DNA of 64,000 nucleotides from Burkholderiaceae bacterium (GCA_018401615.1 JAGYKN010000004.1:1-64000), one strand, 5' to 3'; shown: positions 36,679-45,468, numbered from the stretch's first letter. Program-made: numbers and translations. Notes: generated by a model not told the origin, from the letters alone.

Positions 36679-37892
36679 GGGTCTGGCTTGAATTGGCCAT
36701 GTTGAGTGCCTGGTCGAGGCGACTCCCGGTGACCCTGGTCATCCTGGCCGTGGCCGTGGCGTCGCTCTTGGTTCTCTTTGTGGGTCAACTGCGCTCAGAC
36801 CTTCGAACCAGTTTTGGCCAGGCTGTCAGCGGTGTGGACCTTCTCGTGGCGCCAAGGGGAAGTCCCACCGACATCTTGCTCTACGGTGTCTTTCAGCTGG
36901 GCAGGCCCACTCAGAACCTTGATGCAGGTCAGCTCCAGAAAATTCGCTCGACCCCGACAGTCGCCTGGGCCGTGCCGGTTCAATTAGGAGACACCTATCG
37001 TGGGCGGCCAGTCTGGGGAACAGAGGCGGAATTCTTCAAACACGTGAAGGTGAGGGATCAGAGCCTGAGGGCGGCCGAGGGTCGGTTCTTCGCAGAGGGC
37101 CTTGAGGCGGTGCTCGGCTCGGAGGTCGCAGGCAGTCTGGGTCATCGGGTTGGTGATGCAATTGTGCTGACCCATGGGAGGTCCGATGTGCTGGCAAAAG
37201 ACCATGACGACCAGCCCATGAAGGTGGTGGGTGTCTTGGCGCCAACCGGTGGCCCCCTTGATCGCGCCGTCTTTATCTCAGTTGCATCTTTTGAGGCGAT
37301 CCATCAAGGCTGGACCCATGGTGCGTTCCAGATGCCGCAGAGTTACACGAATGTCTGGGTGGGCCTGGCCTCTCGCGGCCAGGTTTTCAGCGCGCGGCGC
37401 AGCATCGAGGCATTGCCGGGCGCACCGCTCACCGCTGTGCTGCCGGGGGTCACGCTCGATGAGCTATGGCAGACACTCTCGGTGGTGGAGCGCGGCTTTG
37501 GCCTGGTGGGATGGGCCGTGTCAGTGGGTGCCCTGCTGTCTGTTGCCGCAGTGCTGCTCGTGTCTCTGTCGGGCAGACGTCGTGAATTTGCCATCCTCCG
37601 GGCCATTGGGGCGGGTCCTGGGCAGATTGGGCGTCTCATCCTCCTTGAGGCCAGCCTGGTGGGTTTCATCGGGATTGGACTCGGACTCGCGGCCCAGCAG
37701 GCCCTGATTTGGTGGTTTGCTGAGATGCTCAGAACGCAATATGGTGTGGTCATGAACCTGGCGAGCCTCCCTCAAGATGCGTGGATTTCTCTGCTGGGAT
37801 TGGCGGGTGTCACGGTGCTTGCGAGTCTATTGCCGGCATGGCAGGCCCGTCGTCTGTCTCTTGCGGATGGCCTGCATCCGCCCGCCGCCTGA
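36675..37892 (+). CDS. ABC transporter permease (FtsX/MacB type)
   Basis: 405 residues from GTG 36675. One membrane helix near residues 16-36, a periplasmic MacB-like domain (about 40-270), then three helices in the FtsX domain (VERGFGLVGWAVSVGALL, then REFAILRAIGAGPGQIGRLI, then LLGLAGVTVLASLLPAWQA). Such permeases do not import; they work on lipoproteins, peptides or envelope processes by mechanotransmission. It forms a three-gene unit with the ATPase and the DUF3299 protein, each joined by overlap. Confidence 0.88.
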   Translation: MRVWLELAMLSAWSRRLPVTLVILAVAVASLLVLFVGQLRSDLRTSFGQAVSGVDLLVAPRGSPTDILLYGVFQLGRPTQNLDAGQLQKIRSTPTVAWAVPVQLGDTYRGRPVWGTEAEFFKHVKVRDQSLRAAEGRFFAEGLEAVLGSEVAGSLGHRVGDAIVLTHGRSDVLAKDHDDQPMKVVGVLAPTGGPLDRAVFISVASFEAIHQGWTHGAFQMPQSYTNVWVGLASRGQVFSARRSIEALPGAPLTAVLPGVTLDELWQTLSVVERGFGLVGWAVSVGALLSVAAVLLVSLSGRRREFAILRAIGAGPGQIGRLILLEASLVGFIGIGLGLAAQQALIWWFAEMLRTQYGVVMNLASLPQDAWISLLGLAGVTVLASLLPAWQARRLSLADGLHPPAA

Positions 37893-38434
37893 TGCGCCAG
37901 GCACTGGCACTGGCTTGGCTGTTGTCCGCGGCCGCCGCATGGGGTCAGGCCTCCCTGGAAATCAGCTGGGACGACCTCATCGATCCCAGGTGGGCCAAAG
38001 AGGTTCAGGTGGAGATGATGGCCCTTGGTCGGCTGGGCGGACTCAGAGACGGCAGCGAGGCGGCTGACCGAGCCATGGCAACGTTGCGTCAGAAGTGGGA
38101 TGCCGCCCCCATCGTGTCGACCCATATTGGAAAACGCATTCGCATCCCTGGCTATGTGGTGCCATTAGATGCGGACCGCTCGGCCAGCCGAACTTTTTTG
38201 CTGGTGCCGTATTTTGGGGCCTGCATTCACACGCCTCCGCCGCCTGCCAACCAGATTATTTTGGTGGTGCCGCAAAAGGGCGCCAAGATTCGCGAGGTGC
38301 CTGAGTCCATGGCCACCGTCTGGGTCGAGGGTGTCTTAGAGGATGCGCGCACGCAGACCAGTCAGGGCGTTACTGGCTACCAGATTCTCGCCACGGGGGT
38401 GCGTCCATACGAGGAGGCACCGCGCGGCCGCTAG
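37892..38434 (+). CDS. DUF3299 periplasmic protein
   Basis: 180 residues from ATG 37892, overlapping the permease stop as TGATG. A signal peptide (MRQALALAWLLSAAAAWGQA) is followed by ISWDDLIDP, then RIPGYVVPLDAD and LVPYFGACIHTPPPPANQ, the hallmark of DUF3299. The cysteine and histidine in that segment suggest metal or redox chemistry but no activity is established. Linkage to the MacB-type ABC pair suggests that the three act together in the envelope. Confidence 0.82.
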   Translation: MRQALALAWLLSAAAAWGQASLEISWDDLIDPRWAKEVQVEMMALGRLGGLRDGSEAADRAMATLRQKWDAAPIVSTHIGKRIRIPGYVVPLDADRSASRTFLLVPYFGACIHTPPPPANQIILVVPQKGAKIREVPESMATVWVEGVLEDARTQTSQGVTGYQILATGVRPYEEAPRGR

Positions 38435-38449
38435 GGCTACACTTTTTCA

Positions 38450-39388
38450 ATGACCATTCTCTTTCACCACAGTGCCTTTGAAGCCCACGAGATGGGCCCC
38501 CATCATCCGGAGTCACCCGCTCGCATTCGTGCGGTCATCGAAGAACTAGAGTCGAGTGGCCTGATGGCGAGGTTGCAGCGGGAGGAGGCGCCCATGGCCA
38601 GGGAGGAAGACATCCTTCGTGCCCACGATCGCGACCATTGGGAGGCACTCAAGGCAGCGGCACCAGAGAGCCAATATGCCGTGATCGATTCGGATACGGC
38701 CATGAACCCTCACACGCTCGAAGCAGTCTCGCGGGCGGCTGGTGCGGTCGTTCAGGCGGTGGAGGCCGTGGTCTGCGGTCGCGCAAAGACTGCCTTCTGC
38801 GCTGTGCGCCCGCCAGGTCACCATGCCCAGCGAGACCAGGCCATGGGTTTTTGTTTCCTCAATAGCGTGGCGGTGGGGGCCCTCTATGCAACCGAGGCCC
38901 TGGGGCTTGAGCGGGTTGCAGTGGTCGACTTTGATGTTCACCATGGAAATGGCACCGAGGAGATCCTTGCGGATCGGCCCGGCATGCTGATGGTCTCGAC
39001 CTTCCAGCAGGGCATCTACCCGGGGTGGGGCGAGCGCCCCCTGGGCAAAAACATGGTGAATGTCGCGCTGCCGGGTGGCAGCGATGGAAAGGCGCTACGG
39101 GCTGCCGTGCTCGAGCAGTGGATTCCCGCCCTAGACGCCTTCTGTCCAGAGTTAATCATCATCTCAGCCGGTTTTGATGCGCACCGAGATGACCCCCTTG
39201 CTGGTCTGCGCTGGACAGAGGCTGACTATGGGTGGGTCACCGAGCAGCTCATTGCAGTGGCGGGTCGCCATGCGCAGGGTCGGATCGTGAGCAGCCTCGA
39301 AGGGGGTTATGAAACACGCTCCCTTGGCCGCAGCGTTGCGAGTCACCTCAGCGCACTCTTGCTTGGCGAGACCCTTGGCAGCGCTTGA
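38450..39388 (+). CDS. Histone deacetylase family hydrolase
   Basis: 312 residues. The zinc hydrolase pattern is clear: HHPESPARIRAV, RPPGHHAQRDQAMGFCFLN, VAVVDFDVHHGNGTEEIL and IISAGFDAHRDDPLAGL. Bacterial members deacetylate polyamines, acetoin-related or protein substrates. A TACACT at 38438-38443 ends seven bases before the ATG without a ribosome site, so it appears to be transcribed on its own as a leaderless mRNA. Confidence 0.92.
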   Translation: MTILFHHSAFEAHEMGPHHPESPARIRAVIEELESSGLMARLQREEAPMAREEDILRAHDRDHWEALKAAAPESQYAVIDSDTAMNPHTLEAVSRAAGAVVQAVEAVVCGRAKTAFCAVRPPGHHAQRDQAMGFCFLNSVAVGALYATEALGLERVAVVDFDVHHGNGTEEILADRPGMLMVSTFQQGIYPGWGERPLGKNMVNVALPGGSDGKALRAAVLEQWIPALDAFCPELIIISAGFDAHRDDPLAGLRWTEADYGWVTEQLIAVAGRHAQGRIVSSLEGGYETRSLGRSVASHLSALLLGETLGSA

Positions 39389-39450
39389 GACGTGGGTCGT
39401 CATTCCTGCAATCATGTTGGGTGGGACAGCCGAAATTGAGGAGGTGATTG

Positions 39451-40152
39451 GTGTCTGAGCAGCAGCCATTTGGATTTCAGAGTTTCATCGGGCAGACCGA
39501 CGCGGTCGGGATGTTTCTCTTCTTGGTCTTACTGGTGATGTCGGTTGCGAGTTGGACGGTCATCATGAATAAGACGCGGCTTGTTGTGGGCCTTGGCAGG
39601 GCAGAGGCTGGCCTTCTGGGTGAGTTCGCTGGCCTTCAGAATTTAGATGGGCTCAGGACCTGGGCCAATCAGCCGAGCACTGCCTTGAATCGGGATATTC
39701 TGGGCATCGTGCAGGCGAGTCTGTCTGCTGCCCAGTGGGCCCAGCTCGATCGGGTTGGGGCCCTTATCAGCGTTGAGAGCCCCAGCGAGTTGCTCAGCAG
39801 AAGCCTGCAGCAGGCCATCGATGAGGCCTCAAGTGCCATGGAATCTGGGCAGACCTTGCTCGCATCGGTCGCATCGAGTGCGCCGTTTGTTGGGCTCTTC
39901 GGCACCGTCTGGGGCATCTATCACGCCCTCCTCTCCATTGGGGCCAGCGGCCAGAGTTCGCTTGATCAGGTGGCCGGGCCGGTGGGTGAGGCCCTCATCA
40001 TGACGGCGCTCGGCCTGGCAGTTGCCATCCCGGCCGCCCTTGCCTACAACGCCTTTCAGCGGCAGACGCGTCTGCGGTTGGCGCGGCTCGAGCGCCTTGC
40101 GCATCGGCTTTTTGTCTTTGTCTCAACTGGTCTGCCACCCAGGGGGCTCTGA
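39451..40152 (+). CDS. exbB: ExbB/TolQ proton channel subunit
   Basis: About 233 residues from GTG 39451, with AGGAGGTG five bases before it; TTG 39448 is in frame but too close to the ribosome site. Three membrane helices: FLFLVLLVMSVASWTVIM, then ASVASSAPFVGLFGTVWGIYH and VGEALIMTALGLAVAIPAALAYN, the usual MotA/TolQ/ExbB channel core. With ExbD it turns proton flow into movement of TonB or a TonB-like partner. No tonB or tolA is adjacent. Confidence 0.9.
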   Translation: MSEQQPFGFQSFIGQTDAVGMFLFLVLLVMSVASWTVIMNKTRLVVGLGRAEAGLLGEFAGLQNLDGLRTWANQPSTALNRDILGIVQASLSAAQWAQLDRVGALISVESPSELLSRSLQQAIDEASSAMESGQTLLASVASSAPFVGLFGTVWGIYHALLSIGASGQSSLDQVAGPVGEALIMTALGLAVAIPAALAYNAFQRQTRLRLARLERLAHRLFVFVSTGLPPRGL

Positions 40153-40155
40153 GCA

Positions 40156-40572
40156 ATGGGATTCCATGTATCCGCAAGGCAGGGACGGCACCAGCCAAAT
40201 CCAGAGATGAACATGATCCCTCTCATTGACGTCATGCTGGTGCTGGTCATTATCTTCATGGTCACAGCGCCCCTCATGACGCATGCCGTGAAGCTGAATC
40301 TTCCAAAGGCCAATAGTCAGACCAACACGGTCGTTGCGGACACCCTCTCCTTTAGCATCCAGGCTGGGGGCGAGTTATTTCTCAACAAACAGCCCATCTC
40401 TTGGGCCGACCTAGGCCCCCGGCTTGAGCAGGCCGCAGGGGCTGCGCCACAGCCTGAGGTTCACATTCGCGCAGATGAAAATGCGCCCTATAAGCACGTG
40501 GCCACACTCTTGTCTCAGGCATCTGCTGCCGGCCTAAGCCGAATCGGTTTCGTCACCGACCCGCAGAGGTAG
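40156..40572 (+). CDS. exbD: ExbD/TolR subunit
   Basis: 138 residues. The single N-terminal helix carries the essential aspartate: PEMNMIPLIDVMLVLVII. The periplasmic domain ends with VHIRADENAPYKHVATLLSQA, typical of ExbD. It begins four bases after exbB, so the two are co-translated. No TonB gene follows; the next gene is the broken ClC gene on the other strand. Confidence 0.92.
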   Translation: MGFHVSARQGRHQPNPEMNMIPLIDVMLVLVIIFMVTAPLMTHAVKLNLPKANSQTNTVVADTLSFSIQAGGELFLNKQPISWADLGPRLEQAAGAAPQPEVHIRADENAPYKHVATLLSQASAAGLSRIGFVTDPQR

Positions 40573-40601
40573 TCCCGACCCCCTCACCGCAGGCTCAACC
40601 T

Positions 40602-41935
40602 CTAACGGGGCTGCTGGTCGTCTCGCACCTGAATGCCCCGCAGGGCGAGTTGACGGTCAAACAAAGAGCGCCCAACAAAAGCCCGCGAGATCTGGCTGGT
40701 GGTGACCACGCTGAGCATGGCCAAGACTGTCCACTCGTAGCTGCCAGTGATTTCAAAGACCATGATGATGGAGGCCAGCGGCGCACCGATGACCGCAGCG
40801 ATGCAGCTTGCTGCGCCCAGCATGGCAAAGCTGTGGGGAGAATCCACCCCGAGACTCACCAGGCTGAGGTCAACGACTGATCCGACCATGGCGCCTAAAA
40901 AGAGGGCGGGCGCAAAGATTCCCCCGAAGAGGCCAAAGCCAACACAAGCACTGGTGGCAATGATCTTCAGAGCAATGAGCGCCAACACCAGGGCAATGCC
41001 CAGTTGCCCCGTGAGGGCCAGGTCAACCGAGGCCAGGCCTGGGCCCAAGAGATGAGGGAAGATGGGCGAGAGCAAGATGAGCAGGCCAGCCGGGATGAGG
41101 GGGCGCCAACGCAGCGGGATTCCCGACGACTTTGCAAATGCTGGCGCGCCCGTGACGGATTTGATGTAGATGATCGAGGCCACGCCCACGGCCACGCCCA
41201 CCACCAGGGCCAGGCCAATGCTGGCCAGGCCAAGCTCAGGAGTGGTGGCCGGGATGTCAAAGAGCCGCTCCTGACCGATGGCCAGTTTGGCTGTCCAGTA
41301 ACCCCCAAAGGCGGCAAGGATGATCGGCCCAGCCCCAAAGGCACCGAAACGACGGACGATGGCCTCGTGGGCGAAGACGGCAGCGAAGAAACAGGGTTTG
41401 GCGACCCAATCGCAGCCGCCGCGCCACTGCCAAGAACGATGTCTCGGAGGTGGAGGGCAAGGCGGCCGCCCCAGCGCCGAAGGGCGGCACTCAGACAGCC
41501 GCCAAAGTGCACCAGAGGCCCAAACATGCCCACTGAGGAGCCCCCGATGAGGGAGTTGAGGGCCAAAAAAGTTGATTGAAAACCGGCCTTTAGGTTTGGA
41601 TCCTCGTTGCGCTGGGCAGCCAAAATGAGGTCTGCGGGGCCATGGGGACGCCCGTTTTCGAGCATGGTGAGCACCTGACCGGCCACGAGTGCAGCCAGCG
41701 TCAGGCAGATTGCCACCGTGAGGTTGAACTTGCTGCCGAGGTCTGACAGCGAGAGGTCGAGCGGGATGGTGAGATCCCAGAGCGCGATCGCCCAGCGCAC
41801 GACTTCTAAAAATCCAATGGCCGCAAGACCAATCAGGACGCCGATCGCCAGGGAGGCAGTCATGACTGCCACGCGGGTGTCGAGTCCGTGGGGCTGGTCT
41901 TCGTTGGTCTGAGAGGTGTCGTTGGGTGTTTTCAT
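40602..41935 (-). pseudogene. ClC-family chloride channel, frameshifted
   Basis: The N-terminal half reads from ATG 41935 (RVAVMTASLAIGVLIGLAA, then SSVGMFGPLVHFGGCLSAALRRWGG and LGSGAAAAIG). It then leaves frame near 41410. The C-terminal half continues in another frame from FAAVFAHEAIVRRFG to SRAFVGRSLFDRQLAL at 40602. The break falls exactly at the conserved FNAP region that should precede AAVFAHE; the sequence there (GSPNPVS) is also missing residues, so more than one small change seems to have occurred. The gate glutamate motif (GREGP) reads GMFGP. Probably inactive; a sequencing error is the alternative. Confidence 0.75.
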
Positions 41936-42017
41936 GGCGCCTGAGCGTACTTGTTTTCTCGACCGTTTGGTGTCTTTTGAGCGATTTCACTGAACTTTTG
42001 GAGAATTAGGGTGTCTG

Positions 42018-42046
42018 TTGACCTTTTTTTAAAATTTACATATAGA
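42018..42046 (+). promoter_or_regulatory. Sigma70 promoter of the DUF1538 operon
   Basis: TTGACC at 42018-42023 and TATAGA at 42041-42046 are separated by 17 bases, most of them A and T. This is the best promoter match in the window. The predicted start near 42053 leaves a leader of about 34 bases with AGGGAGAAG ahead of the ATG at 42087. Confidence 0.85.
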
Positions 42047-42086
42047 ATCCGGGCAGTTAATTCCATCGGCCAGACAGGGAGAAGAA

Positions 42087-43892
42087 ATGCCTCGCTCGAT
42101 TCGCTTCGGAGATTACGTTCAGGCCATCACTGTGGATTCTGAACAGGTGAGTTACTCCAAACTCATGACCCGGCCGCTTTTTGACCACCTCGGCAATGAA
42201 GTGCCTCAGAAGCCCGAGAAAATGCGACTCGGCGGGATCGACGCCTACCGCCTCTTGCAACCTTATCTGTCGGTTCGTTTCATGGAGCAGGCCAAGGCCG
42301 TGGTGCCCCTGGCGGCTTATCTGGCGCTCTTCCAACTTCTCGTTCTCAACCAGAGCATCCGCGACTCGGCCACACTGGGGCTGGGGTTGCTGGCGGTGAT
42401 GGTCGGCTTGATGATCTTTCTTGAGGGCCTAAAACTCGGGCTCATGCCGTTTGGCGAGATCATCGGAAGCAAGTTGCCCTTAAAGCTTCCGCTGGTGGGG
42501 GTCTTGTTCATTGCCTTCTTGTTGGGCATCGGGGTGACCTTCGCGGAACCCGCCATTGGCGCACTCCAGGTTGCCGGTCAGATTGTCGACCCGAAGGATG
42601 CCCCCTACCTCTACACCCTGCTCAACGACCGGGTCGACGCGACCGTCCTGGTGGTGGGTGTTGGCGTTGGGATTGCAGCAGTGCTTGGCACCATGCGCTT
42701 TCTCTACAACTGGAGCCTCAAGCCGATGATCTACCTGAGCCTGGTCCCATGCGTGTTGCTCACGGCCTATGCCTTCGTGAATCCCGAACTTCGGACCATG
42801 ATCGGTCTGGCCTGGGACTGCGGCGCGGTGACCACCGGACCCGTGACGGTGCCCCTGGTGCTCGCGCTTGGCATTGGCGTTGCCACGGCAGGCGGTGCTG
42901 GCGAGGGCAAGCTCCAGGGTTTCGGCATCGTGACCTTGGCCTCGCTCTTTCCCATCATGGCGGTGCTTGGGCTTGCAATCTTCTGGCAGATGACTGTTCC
43001 CGTTGAGACCATTCTCGCCGAGGCTGCCGCAAAGCAGGCCAGCCTCGCGGCTGCCGCTGCAGCCACCGGGCCAGTCGACTGGTGGACAGTCTCGCCAGGC
43101 CTCGAGGTGGTCGGCGGCATTCGCGCCATTGTGCCGCTGGTCATCTTCCTCATGATCGTGCTCTACCTCGTGCTGCGTGAGAAGCTCCCCAATGCCTTCA
43201 TCATCTATTACGGCATTTTCCTCTCCGTGCTCGGCATGTGCGTCTTCAGTGTGGGCCTCACCTTTGGGCTCTCCAAGCTTGGCGACAGCGCTGGTGGCTT
43301 GGTGCCGGGTCTCTTTACTGCCATTGAGGCCATGCCCAATGCGCCGCTTTACTCGGCTGCGGTGGGCATCTTCATTGCCGCCTTGTTCGCCTGGATCCTC
43401 GGCTTTGGCGCGACCCTGGCTGAGCCCGCACTCAATGCACTCGGTGCAACAGTGGAAAACCTCACCAACGGGTCCTTTAAGAAGTCAATGCTGATGTACT
43501 CCGTCTCGTTTGGGGTGGCCATTGGTATCATGTTGGGGATCGTCAAGCTCATTTTTGACTTCGACATCTTGTACATCCTGATTCCCGGATACACCCTGGG
43601 TGTGGTGCTCACCTACCTGTCCACGGAAGAGTTTGTGAATGTCGGCTGGGACAGTGCTGGTGTGACCACTGGCCCGGTCACCGTGCCCCTCGTGCTCGCC
43701 ATGGGGCTCGGCTTTGGCAAGGCAGTTGGTGCGGTTGAGGGCTTCGGAATTCTGGCAGCCGCCTCAATCTGCCCGATTGTCTCCGTGCTCGCCCTTGGGG
43801 TCTATGTCCAGTGGAAAATCAAGCGTGAGAACAAGCAGGCTCAGGCCGAGGCAGACGCCGAGTCACGGGCAGTGGCAATGGCTGGCCGCTGA
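42087..43892 (+). CDS. DUF1538 family multi-pass membrane protein
   Basis: 601 residues with about twelve or more hydrophobic segments and an internal duplication. GVTFAEPAIGAL (about 149-160) recurs as GATLAEPALNAL (441-452), and the 13-residue string VTTGPVTVPLVLA recurs at 248-260 and 526-538, each time after WD. Two inverted or tandem halves are usual for secondary transporters, and the family (DUF1538) is uncharacterised. The repeated TGP motif in a broken helix could be a substrate or ion site; that is inference. It is followed by two PII-like genes, a context that in other systems (AmtB-GlnK, SbtA-SbtB) means control of a transporter by a small-molecule sensor. Confidence 0.85.
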   Translation: MPRSIRFGDYVQAITVDSEQVSYSKLMTRPLFDHLGNEVPQKPEKMRLGGIDAYRLLQPYLSVRFMEQAKAVVPLAAYLALFQLLVLNQSIRDSATLGLGLLAVMVGLMIFLEGLKLGLMPFGEIIGSKLPLKLPLVGVLFIAFLLGIGVTFAEPAIGALQVAGQIVDPKDAPYLYTLLNDRVDATVLVVGVGVGIAAVLGTMRFLYNWSLKPMIYLSLVPCVLLTAYAFVNPELRTMIGLAWDCGAVTTGPVTVPLVLALGIGVATAGGAGEGKLQGFGIVTLASLFPIMAVLGLAIFWQMTVPVETILAEAAAKQASLAAAAAATGPVDWWTVSPGLEVVGGIRAIVPLVIFLMIVLYLVLREKLPNAFIIYYGIFLSVLGMCVFSVGLTFGLSKLGDSAGGLVPGLFTAIEAMPNAPLYSAAVGIFIAALFAWILGFGATLAEPALNALGATVENLTNGSFKKSMLMYSVSFGVAIGIMLGIVKLIFDFDILYILIPGYTLGVVLTYLSTEEFVNVGWDSAGVTTGPVTVPLVLAMGLGFGKAVGAVEGFGILAAASICPIVSVLALGVYVQWKIKRENKQAQAEADAESRAVAMAGR

Positions 43893-43942
43893 GATGAAAC
43901 GGGCATCCGCAACCAACACTCTATTTCCAGAAGGAGCCACAC

Positions 43943-44323
43943 ATGGCCAAGCGTAAATTAGTCAACCTCACAGAAGTCTCCCTGATCACCTGCGTGGTTC
44001 AGAAGGGCATGGCAGACACCATTAATCAGTCCTTGCTCGATGCCGGTGTTCAAGGTGCAACCGTCCACCAGGGCGTGGGCACGGGAATTCGAGAAAAAAT
44101 GGGGCTCCTGGGGGTGGCCGTGGAGGTTGAGCGCGAAATCATAAATGTGTTGGTCGCCAAGGACCAGCTCACGCGTATTTTTGAGCGCATGTATCTTGCC
44201 GGGCGGCTCGACACCCCAGGCATGGGTTACATCTACGCCACACCGTTGGTTCAGGCGGCCACCTACATACCTGCCCACCTCATTGAGGGTCGTGGTCAAG
44301 GCGCAATGGGAGCCATGGCATGA
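43943..44323 (+). CDS. PII-like signalling protein, first copy
   Basis: 126 residues with a ferredoxin-like PII pattern: VSLITCVVQKGMADTINQSLLDAG (beta 1 and helix 1), GATVHQGVGTGIREKMGLLG in the T-loop position, VEVEREIINVLVAKDQLTRIFE (second half) and GRLDTPGMGYIYATPL in the B-loop and strand region. It differs from GlnB/GlnK: no Tyr51 uridylylation site can be seen. An AGGAGCCAC ribosome site precedes it. It overlaps the next PII-like gene by four bases, so the two may form a complex. Confidence 0.8.
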   Translation: MAKRKLVNLTEVSLITCVVQKGMADTINQSLLDAGVQGATVHQGVGTGIREKMGLLGVAVEVEREIINVLVAKDQLTRIFERMYLAGRLDTPGMGYIYATPLVQAATYIPAHLIEGRGQGAMGAMA

Positions 44324-44706
44324 GCACCCACTCATTTAAGACAATCCCAGAGTCGGTGGTGTTGGATTACACCCGTGAGATCACAGTGATTCTCTATGAG
44401 GGTGGCGCCGCCGAAATCGCGAAGAAACTCTTTGAGCGTGGCATCACCGAGGTCTTTTTCGATGCCGTCCGAGGCGCGCCCCTTGGCAAGGCCTCAGATT
44501 CGTCTGGTCTGCCTGAGATTCCAAAGACCGAGCAACTCCACGCCATTGTGTCGGCCGATCAGGCTGACTACATTCAGGGTCTCATCTACGAGGAGGCGGA
44601 GCTCTTTAAGCCACAACGCGGCATCGTGTTTGTCAACAAGCTGCTCATGTCCACTCGCAACATCCTTCCATCCGAGCAAGAGCTCGCAGCCCGGGCCGCG
44701 GCTTAA
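44320..44706 (+). CDS. PII-like signalling protein, second copy
   Basis: 128 residues. VVLDYTREITVILYEGGAAE, KLFERGITEVFFDAVRG, then KTEQLHAIVSADQADYIQGLI follow a similar alpha-beta order to the first copy but are quite divergent from it. The end (RGIVFVNKLLMSTRNILPSE) differs from classical PII. Start ATGA overlaps the stop of the first copy. Its ligand is unknown; ATP, ADP, c-di-AMP or another nucleotide are candidates by family analogy. Confidence 0.65.
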   Translation: MSTHSFKTIPESVVLDYTREITVILYEGGAAEIAKKLFERGITEVFFDAVRGAPLGKASDSSGLPEIPKTEQLHAIVSADQADYIQGLIYEEAELFKPQRGIVFVNKLLMSTRNILPSEQELAARAAA

Positions 44707-44736
44707 AAAAGCCCCCCTCTATAGGAGCCACACACC

Positions 44737-45468
44737 ATGAATGAAGCAACCAACATCCGCATTCAGAAAAACAAGCGCCGCATTTTTGATGCGGAGTCGT
44801 TTGTTCGATTCAACGTTGCCCAGGTGCTCGTTGGACGGTCTGCGATTGAAGAGAATCGCACCATGTCCTTTGAGTCCTTTACTGCCGAGGCAGGCGGCAA
44901 CGGCACGCTCTTGGCCGGCACATTTGATGATGTTGTTCGAAATAGGCTCGCAATACTGGAGCAGCTCGAGCCCACAACCGACGATGAGACCCGTTTTAAA
45001 ACGTCCATGACCAATCGGGTCCGGGTCGAGGCCATTGAGCGCCGTGCTGCCTACAACCGCAACCTCATTGACATCAATACCCGCCTGGCGGCGATCAACA
45101 AGACCATGGTCGAGATCAACGTCCTCATCACCAAGCATAACAACGAATTCTATGACCTCATCGATGAGGCCACCGACAGCAACGCCAGCTGGATTGACGG
45201 TGAGCTTGTGGCCCTCATGAAGGCTGCCACCCCCGACGAGAATGAGGAACGAATCACCGAAAACACCGCTCGAGTGACCGAGGTTCGCGAGAAGGCTGAG
45301 ACCAATCGAGGCAAGATCATGAGCCTCTATGAGCAGGAGGAAGACAGCCGACACGCCCTTGAGAAGGACCTCGAAGATGTCATGGCGCTGCGAGCCCAGA
45401 TTGTGGCCCTTCGCGAGAAGGTCTCTGCCAACCAGCATCGCGTGGCAGATGGCATTGCTCTGCTCTGA
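44737..45468 (+). CDS. Coiled-coil protein of unknown function
   Basis: 243 residues, soluble, no signal peptide or membrane segment. I do not recognise it. It is mostly helical: residues about 95-135 carry asparagines at near-heptad spacing (YNRNLIDINTRLAAIN and on), and the last 80 residues are a charged coiled coil (TEVREKAETNRGKIM, LEKDLEDVMALRAQIVALRE). It has an AGGAGCC ribosome site like the first PII-like gene and lies 30 bases after the second. A bidirectional terminator follows, so it is the last gene of the DUF1538 operon. Confidence 0.75.
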   Translation: MNEATNIRIQKNKRRIFDAESFVRFNVAQVLVGRSAIEENRTMSFESFTAEAGGNGTLLAGTFDDVVRNRLAILEQLEPTTDDETRFKTSMTNRVRVEAIERRAAYNRNLIDINTRLAAINKTMVEINVLITKHNNEFYDLIDEATDSNASWIDGELVALMKAATPDENEERITENTARVTEVREKAETNRGKIMSLYEQEEDSRHALEKDLEDVMALRAQIVALREKVSANQHRVADGIALL

